From positions 1-64,000 of the forward strand of contig CAMWMR010000001.1 in NCBI GenBank assembly GCA_947175425.1: a stretch of 64,000 nucleotides of DNA. Direction: 5' to 3'. Under the pieces are notes generated by a model. It had not been told where the DNA came from. It ran no database searches and worked only from the letters and a program-made list of their open reading frames with translations. Positions 19,016 to 26,551 of this stretch are shown one piece after another. The DNA comes from an uncultured Porphyromonadaceae bacterium. GTDB lineage: Bacteria > Bacteroidota > Bacteroidia > Bacteroidales > Muribaculaceae. A program made the translations under genes and the position numbers. Positions within the stretch are counted from its first letter, which is position 1. Every line of letters begins with the position of its first letter.

Positions 19016-19043
19016 GACAATTGGCGCTTTTTTTGTAGTTTTG
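19013..19043 (+). promoter_or_regulatory. Bacteroidota-type promoter for LysM gene
   Basis: TTTG at 19013-19016 and TAGTTTTG at 19036-19043, separated by 19 bp, match the -33/-7 consensus. The start codon lies 20 bp downstream, so the leader would be very short. Confidence 0.7.
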
Positions 19044-19062
19044 CAACCAAATCCAAGCTATA

Positions 19063-20493
19063 ATGAAGTTTATTGCAAAACAAATACTTGCCTCCTGTAT
19101 TGCTGCGGCTTTGGCTTGCTCGGCAATGGCATTGGACCTCCCGGTTAAAACCATAGGAGGTAAAAAATACTTTTATTATAAAATAAAGAAAAACGAATCG
19201 TTGTACGGTATTTCCAAAGAAACAGGAATATCAACAACCGACATAGTAAAGTACAATCCCGATGCGGCCGGACGTCTCAAAAAGGATAAATATCTGTATT
19301 TCCCCTACGATGACTTCGCAACCGATGAAACGGACCAAGACGCCGAGCTAACTGTAGCTCAGGCGCCTCAGGAAGAATTGGCTCCGCGCATCTCGCTGAT
19401 ATTGCCTTTCGGGCTTGCGTCGGCTGAAAAATCAAGAACAAACAACCTTGCGCTGGATTTTTACAAAGGCTTTCTTCTTGCTGCCGATACTCTTAAAAAC
19501 CGTGAAGGAAAAATTGATATATACGCTTTCGACTCGGAAGAACCCGGCAAGACTTTTGAAAGCATTCTCGCCGATAGTGCCGTTATGAATTCATCGGTGA
19601 TTATAGTCCCCGATAACGCCGCTTATATAAAGACTGCAGCCTTGGCAATGAACGGTAAAAAGCCCAAAGTGCTCAATGTGTTCAATGTGCCCGATTCGTT
19701 GTATCTCACCGAGGAATCGCTCATACAGGGCAATATTCCACAACATGCCATGTACAAGCTTGCCGTGCAGGGAATGATGGAGCAATGGCCCGATGCTGTG
19801 CCCGTGGTGTTGCGTAACTTGCAGGGGCGAAACGAAAAAGAAGCTTTTGTAACGTATATGACCTCGGCTTACAATGAGAAAGGCGTGCAGCCCATTGTAA
19901 TTGAATACGACGGCAGCCTCTTGACATCGAATTTGGAGCAAATTCCTCTTGTTCCGGGCTCTAAGTATGTATTCGTGCCTTCATCGGGTTCCTTGGCCGA
20001 ATTCAACAAGTTTGCTTTTGTGCTCAAGGCTTTCAAAGATCGTGTTACAGCCGAGGCCGAAAGCGATTATTCTGTAGAACCTGTTGAAATTGGTATTCTC
20101 GGCTATCCCGACTGGACAGTATTCCGAGGAGATGCCTTGGAAACAATGCACAGGCTCAACGTTTGTGTATACTCCCGCTTCTTTGATAATTTCAACAGTT
20201 TCGACGTCAAATGTCTTAACGACGCATTCACAAGCTGGTATGGAGAGGAGATAATGGAAAGTGTACCGTCGCAGGCTTTGTTAGGCTACGATTTCGGATG
20301 CTATATTATTAAAAATATCCATTACCATAGCGGAGAATTTACCCCGGCCTCCGGCGATATTTTCCGAGGTCTGCAATCCGCGTTTTACTTTGAAAGTGCC
20401 GGCAAAGGATATTGCAACGACGCTTTGTATTTTATCAACTACGGCTCCGGTAATGCCGTTAACGCACGAGTGCTATGCGATTACGGCAATTGA
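19063..20493 (+). CDS. LysM domain protein with periplasmic-binding-like domain
   Basis: Exported protein of 476 residues. The signal peptide (about 1-23, ending AMA) is followed by a LysM peptidoglycan-binding domain (about 38-85; KIKKNESLYGISKETGIS, then IVKYNPDA). The remaining ~370 residues alternate strands and helices like a type 1 periplasmic-binding/ANTAR-type fold (ISLILPFG, then LALDFYKGFLLAADTL). Such LysM plus binding-like proteins are common in Bacteroidales, where they are presumed to sit in the periplasm on the cell wall. Its end overlaps the PorT-like gene by 19 bp. Ligand and role are unknown. Confidence 0.8.
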   Translation: MKFIAKQILASCIAAALACSAMALDLPVKTIGGKKYFYYKIKKNESLYGISKETGISTTDIVKYNPDAAGRLKKDKYLYFPYDDFATDETDQDAELTVAQAPQEELAPRISLILPFGLASAEKSRTNNLALDFYKGFLLAADTLKNREGKIDIYAFDSEEPGKTFESILADSAVMNSSVIIVPDNAAYIKTAALAMNGKKPKVLNVFNVPDSLYLTEESLIQGNIPQHAMYKLAVQGMMEQWPDAVPVVLRNLQGRNEKEAFVTYMTSAYNEKGVQPIVIEYDGSLLTSNLEQIPLVPGSKYVFVPSSGSLAEFNKFAFVLKAFKDRVTAEAESDYSVEPVEIGILGYPDWTVFRGDALETMHRLNVCVYSRFFDNFNSFDVKCLNDAFTSWYGEEIMESVPSQALLGYDFGCYIIKNIHYHSGEFTPASGDIFRGLQSAFYFESAGKGYCNDALYFINYGSGNAVNARVLCDYGN

Positions 20494-21158
20494 TTCTTTC
20501 GGCAGCTTTGGCGCTCGGCGCCCTTGGGGCAGCAGGGCAGACGCACTATAAACCTCACATCAGCATTGGAGGCCGTGCCGGTGTGAGCATGGCGGAAATG
20601 TCGTTTTCACCGTCGGTAAAGCAGTCGTGGAATCTTGCAAGTACAGGCGCGTTTACATTCCGGTATACCGAGGAAAAATTATTCGGATTTATCGCTGAAC
20701 TCGGTTGGTGCCAGCGTGGCTGGAGAGAGAATTACGAAGAGCTGCCCTTCAGCTATTCCCGAACCTTGACATACCTGCAACTGCCGGTGCTGACGCATAT
20801 TTATTTCGGTTCTCCAAGAGCTAAAGCATTTATAAATCTCGGACCGCAAATAGATTTTCTTATCGGCTCATCCATAAGCGCCAATTTCGACTATCGCAAC
20901 ACCGCCGCCATTCCCGACTATCCTAAAACGCGACAGACCGAACAATTGTATGCCGATGTAAGCAATAAATTCGATTACGGAATTTCAGCGTCAGCCGGAG
21001 GCGAATTCTACATATCGCCACGTAATTCGTTGGTATTGGAAGCCCGCTTCTATTTTGGATTGGGTAATATTTTCCCTGCCTCCAAAGCCGATACCTTCAG
21101 TGCCTCGCGCAATATGTCGCTGGAATTCACATTAGGCTATAACTTCCGGCTTAAATAA
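20475..21158 (+). CDS. PorT-family outer membrane beta-barrel protein
   Basis: Predicted eight-stranded outer-membrane barrel of 227 residues. A signal peptide (ending AAGQ) is followed by alternating amphipathic strands (ISIGGRAGVSMAEM, YLQLPVLTHIYF, NLGPQIDFLIG) and a C-terminal strand ending FTLGYNFRLK. The FIAELGWCQRGW and YLQLPVL patterns are typical of the PorT/OMP_b-brl_2 group, whose prototype acts in type IX secretion; most relatives have no known function. Translation is probably coupled to the LysM gene (19-bp overlap). Its 3' end overlaps the convergent glycosylase gene by 8 bp. Confidence 0.78.
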   Translation: MRLRQLILSAALALGALGAAGQTHYKPHISIGGRAGVSMAEMSFSPSVKQSWNLASTGAFTFRYTEEKLFGFIAELGWCQRGWRENYEELPFSYSRTLTYLQLPVLTHIYFGSPRAKAFINLGPQIDFLIGSSISANFDYRNTAAIPDYPKTRQTEQLYADVSNKFDYGISASAGGEFYISPRNSLVLEARFYFGLGNIFPASKADTFSASRNMSLEFTLGYNFRLK

Positions 21159-21756
21159 GCCCGGGGCATCTTCCGTCCAGAAATTTACGGTAGACTTCGG
21201 CCTTTTTCTCTACTGCAAGCGGGTAGGCACGCGAGGTCGACGGAACTCGCCATATCTCTATTTTTCGTCCGTCGGCCCTTTCCCATATTGTGAATGCTCC
21301 TATGTCGGGAATTGCAGTCCCGGTAATTTGAGCGAGCGTTTCGGCTGCTTTTAAGCCCGTAGTAGCTATTCGCTCCAGATGCGGAAGTTTCTCAATTATT
21401 TCGTCAAGATTAACCGGCTCTACAATTTCAAGAAATTTATCGGAGGCATTTCCTGCCAGCCTGCGTATTTTCAAGCCTGTGTCCGAAAGTGCTATGCCTT
21501 CGGCCGCAAGCATATTTTTTATTTCCGCTTCTTTGTAGCCTCGGTGTTCTTTATCAATAAAGTAATCTGCATCGTCATGAAAAATCAGCCCCATGACTCT
21601 ATAGAAGTCATTAGTGCGGTTGGGGTAGTAAAAATCCATGGCATGCCTTTTCTTGGCAGGAGGAAAACTTCCGAGAAACATAACTCGCGAGCCCTCCGGA
21701 AGCCAAGGTTTCCATGGATGAATTTCAATTGGAGTTGAACAATTATTGCTTGTCAT
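21151..21756 (-). CDS. Uracil-DNA glycosylase family protein
   Basis: Cytoplasmic protein of 201 residues with the fold pattern of the UDG/MUG superfamily. The N-terminal block VMFLGSFPPAKKR occupies the place of the catalytic G-x-x-P loop, followed by MDFYYPNRTNDFYRVMG. A late WRVPSTSRAYPL segment corresponds to the (H/N)PSP-type minor-groove loop. These proteins remove uracil or mismatched bases in DNA repair; substrate for this subgroup is not certain. It is transcribed alone, convergent with the PorT-like gene and divergent from the polysaccharide export genes. Confidence 0.78.
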   Translation of the reverse strand: MTSNNCSTPIEIHPWKPWLPEGSRVMFLGSFPPAKKRHAMDFYYPNRTNDFYRVMGLIFHDDADYFIDKEHRGYKEAEIKNMLAAEGIALSDTGLKIRRLAGNASDKFLEIVEPVNLDEIIEKLPHLERIATTGLKAAETLAQITGTAIPDIGAFTIWERADGRKIEIWRVPSTSRAYPLAVEKKAEVYRKFLDGRCPGLI

Positions 21757-21806
21757 AGGTTATAAGTTCATATCACGGTATATAAATGTGCCCGTGGCGT
21801 TTTAAG

Positions 21807-21837
21807 TTGCAAATTTAAGAAAAAATAGCTAACTTTG
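21807..21837 (+). promoter_or_regulatory. Promoter for wza-wzc operon
   Basis: TTG at 21807-21809 and TAACTTTG at 21830-21837 with a 20-bp spacer match the Bacteroidota -33/-7 pattern. The leader to the first ATG at 21894 is about 50 nt and A-rich just before the start codon. Confidence 0.7.
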
Positions 21838-21893
21838 CACCCGCATCACAAACACGCATAAATTAAAGAAAAAGAACATCATATTATACGAAG

Positions 21894-22745
21894 ATGAAAA
21901 TTATAAAGCTTACGCTTATGAGCTTTGCCGTGGCAGCTATAACTTTGTCAAGTTGCTCGGCGCCTAAAAAGGTTCCTTATTTAGTGGATGCCGACCGAAT
22001 TCCACCCGAAGTGCTTTCGGCAACAAGCTCCGTTGCCGACCCTATACTCACAGTAGGGGACTTGCTTAACATTGAAGTGACCGGCGTGAACATGGCTGCC
22101 ATGGCACCCTTTAATAAAGGCAAGTATATCGATACGGAGGGAAAAATAGGTACTATTTCGCGTACCAGCAATTCGTATAATCAAACAGGTCTTGAAGTTT
22201 CTACCGAGTACTATCTTGTTAATGCCGACGGATGTATCGAATTTCCTATTATTGGAAAAATCCGCGTTGCAGGACTAACCAAAGCACAAGTGGCATCGGA
22301 AATATGCGATGCAATTTACCCCAAATATGTTACTGAAAAGCCGTCGGTCGACATCCGTTTGATGAACTTCCGCGTAACAGTTGCCGGAGCTGTGAAGTCG
22401 CCGGGCGTTTATCAGTCTAAAAATGAACGTATGACCTTTCTGGAAGCTATTTCAATGGCCGGAGACCTGGACATTAAAGGCGACCGTGAAAATATTTTCC
22501 TTTACCGCACGAACCCCGACGGTACCCGCGAGGTACATAAGCTTAATATACACGACCGCAGCTTCCTTCTGTCGCCCTACTATACATTGCAGCAGAACGA
22601 TTACATATATGTTCAGCCTAATAAGTCGATGCGTCAGAATGCTTGGCAAATGAACCCGGCGGTAGCTTCCACAATAACCATTGTCGGTGGCATGTCGTCG
22701 CTTGCATCACTTGTTATCGGTATTGTTAACCTCACAAAGAATTAA
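21894..22745 (+). CDS. Wza-like polysaccharide export lipoprotein
   Basis: Outer-membrane polysaccharide exporter of 283 residues. The signal peptide ends at LSSC (Cys about 21), a lipoprotein site. The Poly_export domain (about 45-135; LTVGDLLNIEVTG, then GCIEFPIIGKIRVAGLTKAQV) is followed by a SLBB domain (FRVTVAGAVKSPGVYQ). A hydrophobic C-terminal segment (ASLVIGIVNL) matches the membrane helix of Wza-type exporters. It forms an operon with the downstream Wzc-like kinase 8 bp away, the usual pair for capsule or exopolysaccharide secretion. No glycosyltransferase genes are present, so the exported polymer cannot be named. Confidence 0.88.
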   Translation: MKIIKLTLMSFAVAAITLSSCSAPKKVPYLVDADRIPPEVLSATSSVADPILTVGDLLNIEVTGVNMAAMAPFNKGKYIDTEGKIGTISRTSNSYNQTGLEVSTEYYLVNADGCIEFPIIGKIRVAGLTKAQVASEICDAIYPKYVTEKPSVDIRLMNFRVTVAGAVKSPGVYQSKNERMTFLEAISMAGDLDIKGDRENIFLYRTNPDGTREVHKLNIHDRSFLLSPYYTLQQNDYIYVQPNKSMRQNAWQMNPAVASTITIVGGMSSLASLVIGIVNLTKN

Positions 22746-22753
22746 TAGTTGAT

Positions 22754-25126
22754 ATGTCCGACGAAAACCGTGAGATAAACAACAGCGAGGAAGCTTTTGA
22801 TACCACAGGCTTGCTGCTCGCTTTTCTTGAGAACTGGAAATGGTTCGTTCTCAGTGCTGTAATCTGTATTATCGCAGCCTATTTTTACATAGCATCCCAG
22901 ATTCCCGTATATCGCGTGGACGCCTCAATTTATCTTAGCGAGGATAACAACAGTTCCCGAAATACTTTTAATCTGGACGCTGCCGACCCGATGGTGGCTC
23001 TCAAAAATTATATCGACGAAACGGAACTCGAGGTTCTTAAGTCGCGTAACAATGTAATCAAGATTGTCGATTCGCTGAATCTGTCATACTCCTATTATCA
23101 AGTAGGGACTCTGCGTGATACTCCACTCTATGAGAACAACGCCATCGAAGCCCGCATGGATTCAGCGGCTTTGGTAAATCTCAAGAGTCCTATAACAATT
23201 CTTGTAAAAGAAAGCTCCGAGAACCGCTACGATGTGGATGTAAAAACATCTTTCGAAGGCGTTAAGGAGCATAAAGAGTTCAATGATGTGGAATTCCCGC
23301 TCCAGCTCGAACTTTCACATGGAAACGTAACTCTTTCGCGTTCTGCCGTTATTCCCAATTTCGAAGGAACGGAACGGATTGTAATTGAAAGCCCCAGGAG
23401 TGCAGCCTCCAAGCTGTCGGCATCCTTAAGTATTGAATTTGCCAAAAATTCAATGAAAATTATTCGCTTGAGCCTGCTTACCGATGTAAAACAGCGTGGT
23501 ATGGATATTATTGACGCGCTGTTGGATTTCTATAACCGCGACATTATTGAAGACAAGAACCGTTCGGCGGTTCAGACAGAAGCGTTTATTCTTGACCGCC
23601 TTGTAATGATCTCCGGTGAACTTCGCGATGTTGAGAACCGTCTGCAGGCTTATCGTCAGGCTCATAATGTCACCAATATCGATGCTCAGGCAAATCTTAA
23701 CCTGAGCCTTCAGAGTACCTACGAACAGCAAATGGCAAGTAACGAAGCCGATATGGCGATACTCGACGAAATCGAACGCATTGTTTCTTCCGCCGATACA
23801 TACGAAGCCTTGCCCGATGCAGTTAATAACTCTTCCATCTCTCAGAGCATTCAGCAGTACAACCAGAAAGTCGGTCGCCTTAACCGTACTTTGGAAGGCT
23901 CCACTCCCGACAATCCTCTGGTGCGCAGTATGCAGGATGAACTTTCGCGCGACAAGGTGCGAATCATTCAATCGCTTGCCACTTCGCGTCGAAATCTTAC
24001 AACTAAACGCAATTCAATCCGCAACCTTGAGAACCGCAGTTCAGGCCAACTCGCGTCGACTCCTACCGTTGACAAGGGGCTTCAGGAAATTTTCCGTGAA
24101 CAGCAGGTAAAAGTCAATATCTACACCTTCCTTCTGCAGCGTCGCGAAGAAATCGCGCTCCAAAAAACATTGGCTACCAACACCGCCCGACTCATCGACG
24201 ACCCTATCGGTACCGGCCCTGTATCTCCTCGCCGCATGTTGATTTTTATAGGTGCTTTCCTCGTCGGACTGCTTATTCCTGCCGGTGTAATATTCCTCCG
24301 CCGCCAACTATTCCCTACATTCAGTGACCAGGAAGAATTGCAGCGCCTCACAAAAGTTCCTGTACTCGGCGAAATTTGTGCCGCCGGAAGCACTAAAGGA
24401 AAAGAAATTGTTGTGGGCGAAAATGTTTCCACTCCAATAGCCGAACTCTTCCGCCTTTTACGTAATAATATCTCGTTCACCCGTTCGGGAATCGACAGCA
24501 AGGTTCTGCTCCTCACTTCGGCCATTTCCGGTGAAGGTAAAACCTTTGTGTCCACCAACCTTGCAATGACATATGCTCTCATGGGCAAAAAAGTTGTCGT
24601 TGTCGGTATGGACCTTCGCCGTCCCATGCTGGCACACCGTTTCGGTTTCTCCAACCAGAAGGGTGTTACCACTTTCCTCTCGGGACAGGAAACCAACATC
24701 GATGAATTAATTATCCGTTCAAACGATAATCCGAACCTTTATGTTCTCCCCGCCGGCCCCGTTCCCCCGAATCCTAACGAACTTCTTATGTCGGCGAATA
24801 TGGGACGATTAATGTCGCAGCTGCGCAACTCGTTCGATTACATTATAATTGACTCCGCTCCTATCGGTGTGATTTCGGATACTTTCCTCATTACACGTCA
24901 CAGCGATCTCCAGCTGTATGTTTCGCGTGCCAACTTCTCTACCAAGACAAGTCTTAAGGTTCTCCACAGTGCAATTGCAAGCAATAAGTTCTCTTCGGTT
25001 TACATAGTACTCAACGGGGTGGACATGGCTTCCAATTCGTACACCTACCGTCGCTACGGCGAGTACCGATATGGCCGAAAGAATCAAACCTACGGCTATG
25101 GATACGATTCAAAAAATACAGACTAA
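22754..25126 (+). CDS. Wzc-like polysaccharide chain-length tyrosine autokinase
   Basis: Inner-membrane co-polymerase and BY-kinase of 790 residues. The N-terminal Wzz domain is flanked by membrane helices at about 32-50 and 490-512. Its periplasmic part includes a long coiled coil (about 280-440) and a GNVR-like region. The cytoplasmic kinase has Walker A SGEGKTFVST (about 590-600), Walker A' VVVVGMDLRRP and Walker B YIIIDSAPIG. The C-terminus is a tyrosine cluster (YRRYGEYRYGRKNQTYGYGY), the expected autophosphorylation tail. With the Wza-like protein it should control export and length of a surface polysaccharide. A strong terminator follows directly. Confidence 0.92.
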   Translation: MSDENREINNSEEAFDTTGLLLAFLENWKWFVLSAVICIIAAYFYIASQIPVYRVDASIYLSEDNNSSRNTFNLDAADPMVALKNYIDETELEVLKSRNNVIKIVDSLNLSYSYYQVGTLRDTPLYENNAIEARMDSAALVNLKSPITILVKESSENRYDVDVKTSFEGVKEHKEFNDVEFPLQLELSHGNVTLSRSAVIPNFEGTERIVIESPRSAASKLSASLSIEFAKNSMKIIRLSLLTDVKQRGMDIIDALLDFYNRDIIEDKNRSAVQTEAFILDRLVMISGELRDVENRLQAYRQAHNVTNIDAQANLNLSLQSTYEQQMASNEADMAILDEIERIVSSADTYEALPDAVNNSSISQSIQQYNQKVGRLNRTLEGSTPDNPLVRSMQDELSRDKVRIIQSLATSRRNLTTKRNSIRNLENRSSGQLASTPTVDKGLQEIFREQQVKVNIYTFLLQRREEIALQKTLATNTARLIDDPIGTGPVSPRRMLIFIGAFLVGLLIPAGVIFLRRQLFPTFSDQEELQRLTKVPVLGEICAAGSTKGKEIVVGENVSTPIAELFRLLRNNISFTRSGIDSKVLLLTSAISGEGKTFVSTNLAMTYALMGKKVVVVGMDLRRPMLAHRFGFSNQKGVTTFLSGQETNIDELIIRSNDNPNLYVLPAGPVPPNPNELLMSANMGRLMSQLRNSFDYIIIDSAPIGVISDTFLITRHSDLQLYVSRANFSTKTSLKVLHSAIASNKFSSVYIVLNGVDMASNSYTYRRYGEYRYGRKNQTYGYGYDSKNTD

Positions 25127-25133
25127 ATAAAAA

Positions 25134-25158
25134 ATCGGGCAAACGCCCGATTTTTTTT
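25134..25158 (+). terminator. Intrinsic terminator after wzc
   Basis: ATCGGGC and GCCCGAT form a perfect 7-bp stem (extended by A-T pairs) around an AAAC loop, followed by eight T. It begins 8 bp after the kinase stop codon and closes the two-gene export operon. Confidence 0.92.
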
Positions 25159-25207
25159 GCGCCGGATTAACCGTAAAGGTTTTTCGGCTTTTTTTATTTC
25201 CGAAACA

Positions 25208-25249
25208 TCTATTATTGCATTTCGGGACGGTTTTTGCCATAATAATAGA
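25208..25249. repeat. 9-bp inverted repeat upstream of recombinase gene
   Basis: TCTATTATT (25208-25216) and AATAATAGA (25241-25249) are perfect inverted copies with a 24-bp spacer, in the non-coding stretch between the wzc terminator and the recombinase start. It could be a recombinase or repressor binding site. I saw no second copy elsewhere nearby. Confidence 0.45.
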
Positions 25250-25273
25250 AAACGGTCAATTAAATTCTTTACT

Positions 25274-26476
25274 ATGGCAAGTATTAAAATTAAATTCAGG
25301 CCTTCGTCGGTTGCCGGACGAGAAGGCTCTATCTTTTACCAGATAATCCATGCGCGGTGTGTCCGACAACTGCTCACGGATTATAAAGTGTTCCCAACGG
25401 AGTGGGACGAACGACGCTCTGCATTGATTACAACACCTGCAAGCCTCCGCAAAACAACCGTGCTTGCAATTCGCGAGTGCGTACGGTGGGATATGGAACG
25501 TCTTAACAGGATTTGCAAAAAAATGGACATGCGTGGGATTGAATACACATCCGATGACGTCGTTGATGAATTCCAGCGATATGCAAGGGAATATTCGCTG
25601 TTCAATTTCATGGAAGGCATAATAGTACGGCTACGGCTTGATGATAAAATCCGTACTTCCGAAACCTATAAGTCGGCGCTGAACAGTTTCCGTACTTTCC
25701 GATGCGGCGAAGATATAATGCTCGATTCTATGGACTCTGTAGTAATGGAATCCTACGAATCGTGGTTGAAAAAACGAGGCGTCGCACCAAACACAATCTC
25801 CTTTTACACGCGTATCCTCCGTGCGGTATATAATCGTGCCGTCGAGCAGGAAATAATAGAGAAACGTAATCTCTTCAAACATGTATATACGGGAATCGAC
25901 AAAACGGTGAAGCGGGCATTGCCACTTGCGGCAATCAAGAAAATAAAAGTTCTCGATTTGACATTTTCGCCTGTACTTGATTACGCGCGCGATATGTTCC
26001 TTATGAGTTTTTACCTGAGGGGAATGAGTTTTATCGACATGGCTTTTCTAAAGAAAAGCGACCTTAAAGACGGCTATGTAGTTTACCGCCGCAGGAAAAC
26101 CGGACAGCGTCTTATTATAGAATGGACTGTTGAAATGCAAAATCTGCTTGACAAATATCCTTGCAACGAGACGGTGTACCTGTTGCCAATCATCCGAAAA
26201 AATGAAATCAACGAACGCTCGGCATATAGAAATGCCGGATATAACATTAATCACAGCCTGAAAAAAATAGCATGCATGGTAGGCGTTTCAATTCCCTTGA
26301 CACTATACGTCGCACGCCACAGCTGGGCGTCGGCTGCTAAAGCCAAAGGTATTCCCGTGAGTGTGATTTCCGAAGGAATGGGCCATAACAGCGAGAGTAC
26401 CACTAATATTTATCTTGCCAGTCTTGACACATCTGTGGTGGATAGGGCAAATCAAATTATTCTCACATCATTGTAA
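25274..26476 (+). CDS. Tyrosine recombinase (site-specific integrase)
   Basis: DNA-breaking recombinase of 400 residues. An N-terminal arm-binding-like domain (about 1-90) and a SAM-like core-binding domain (about 110-205; FNFMEGIIVRLR, then YESWLKKRGVAPNTI) precede the catalytic domain. Catalytic residues visible are R249 (LRGMSF), R348 and H349 (ARHSWA), H371 (GMGHNS) and nucleophile Y380. The His of the usual HxxR box is Tyr345, a variant common in Bacteroidota enzymes. I chose the ATG at 25274 because upstream codons run into the terminator. No other mobile-element genes adjoin it, so it may be a DNA invertase for surface-gene control or a relic. Confidence 0.9.
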   Translation: MASIKIKFRPSSVAGREGSIFYQIIHARCVRQLLTDYKVFPTEWDERRSALITTPASLRKTTVLAIRECVRWDMERLNRICKKMDMRGIEYTSDDVVDEFQRYAREYSLFNFMEGIIVRLRLDDKIRTSETYKSALNSFRTFRCGEDIMLDSMDSVVMESYESWLKKRGVAPNTISFYTRILRAVYNRAVEQEIIEKRNLFKHVYTGIDKTVKRALPLAAIKKIKVLDLTFSPVLDYARDMFLMSFYLRGMSFIDMAFLKKSDLKDGYVVYRRRKTGQRLIIEWTVEMQNLLDKYPCNETVYLLPIIRKNEINERSAYRNAGYNINHSLKKIACMVGVSIPLTLYVARHSWASAAKAKGIPVSVISEGMGHNSESTTNIYLASLDTSVVDRANQIILTSL

Positions 26477-26505
26477 TTGTAGCAGGCAAGCTCCTATAAA
26501 GCAAA

Positions 26506-26527
26506 CGCCCGGGTAAATCCCCGGGCG
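26506..26527. terminator. Hairpin between convergent recombinase and beta-helix genes
   Basis: CGCCCGGG and CCCGGGCG form an 8-bp stem around a short loop in the 75-bp gap between two convergent genes. Flanking T or A tracts are weak, so it is only a probable bidirectional terminator. Confidence 0.5.
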
Positions 26528-26551
26528 CTCGCAGAAACGAATGAAAGAGTA

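Noticed and set aside
25134-25273. Invertible promoter flanked by inverted repeats near the recombinase
   Set aside because: Only a 9-bp dyad with a 24-bp spacer was found. No promoter-like -7 element lies between repeats and no second longer repeat was seen.
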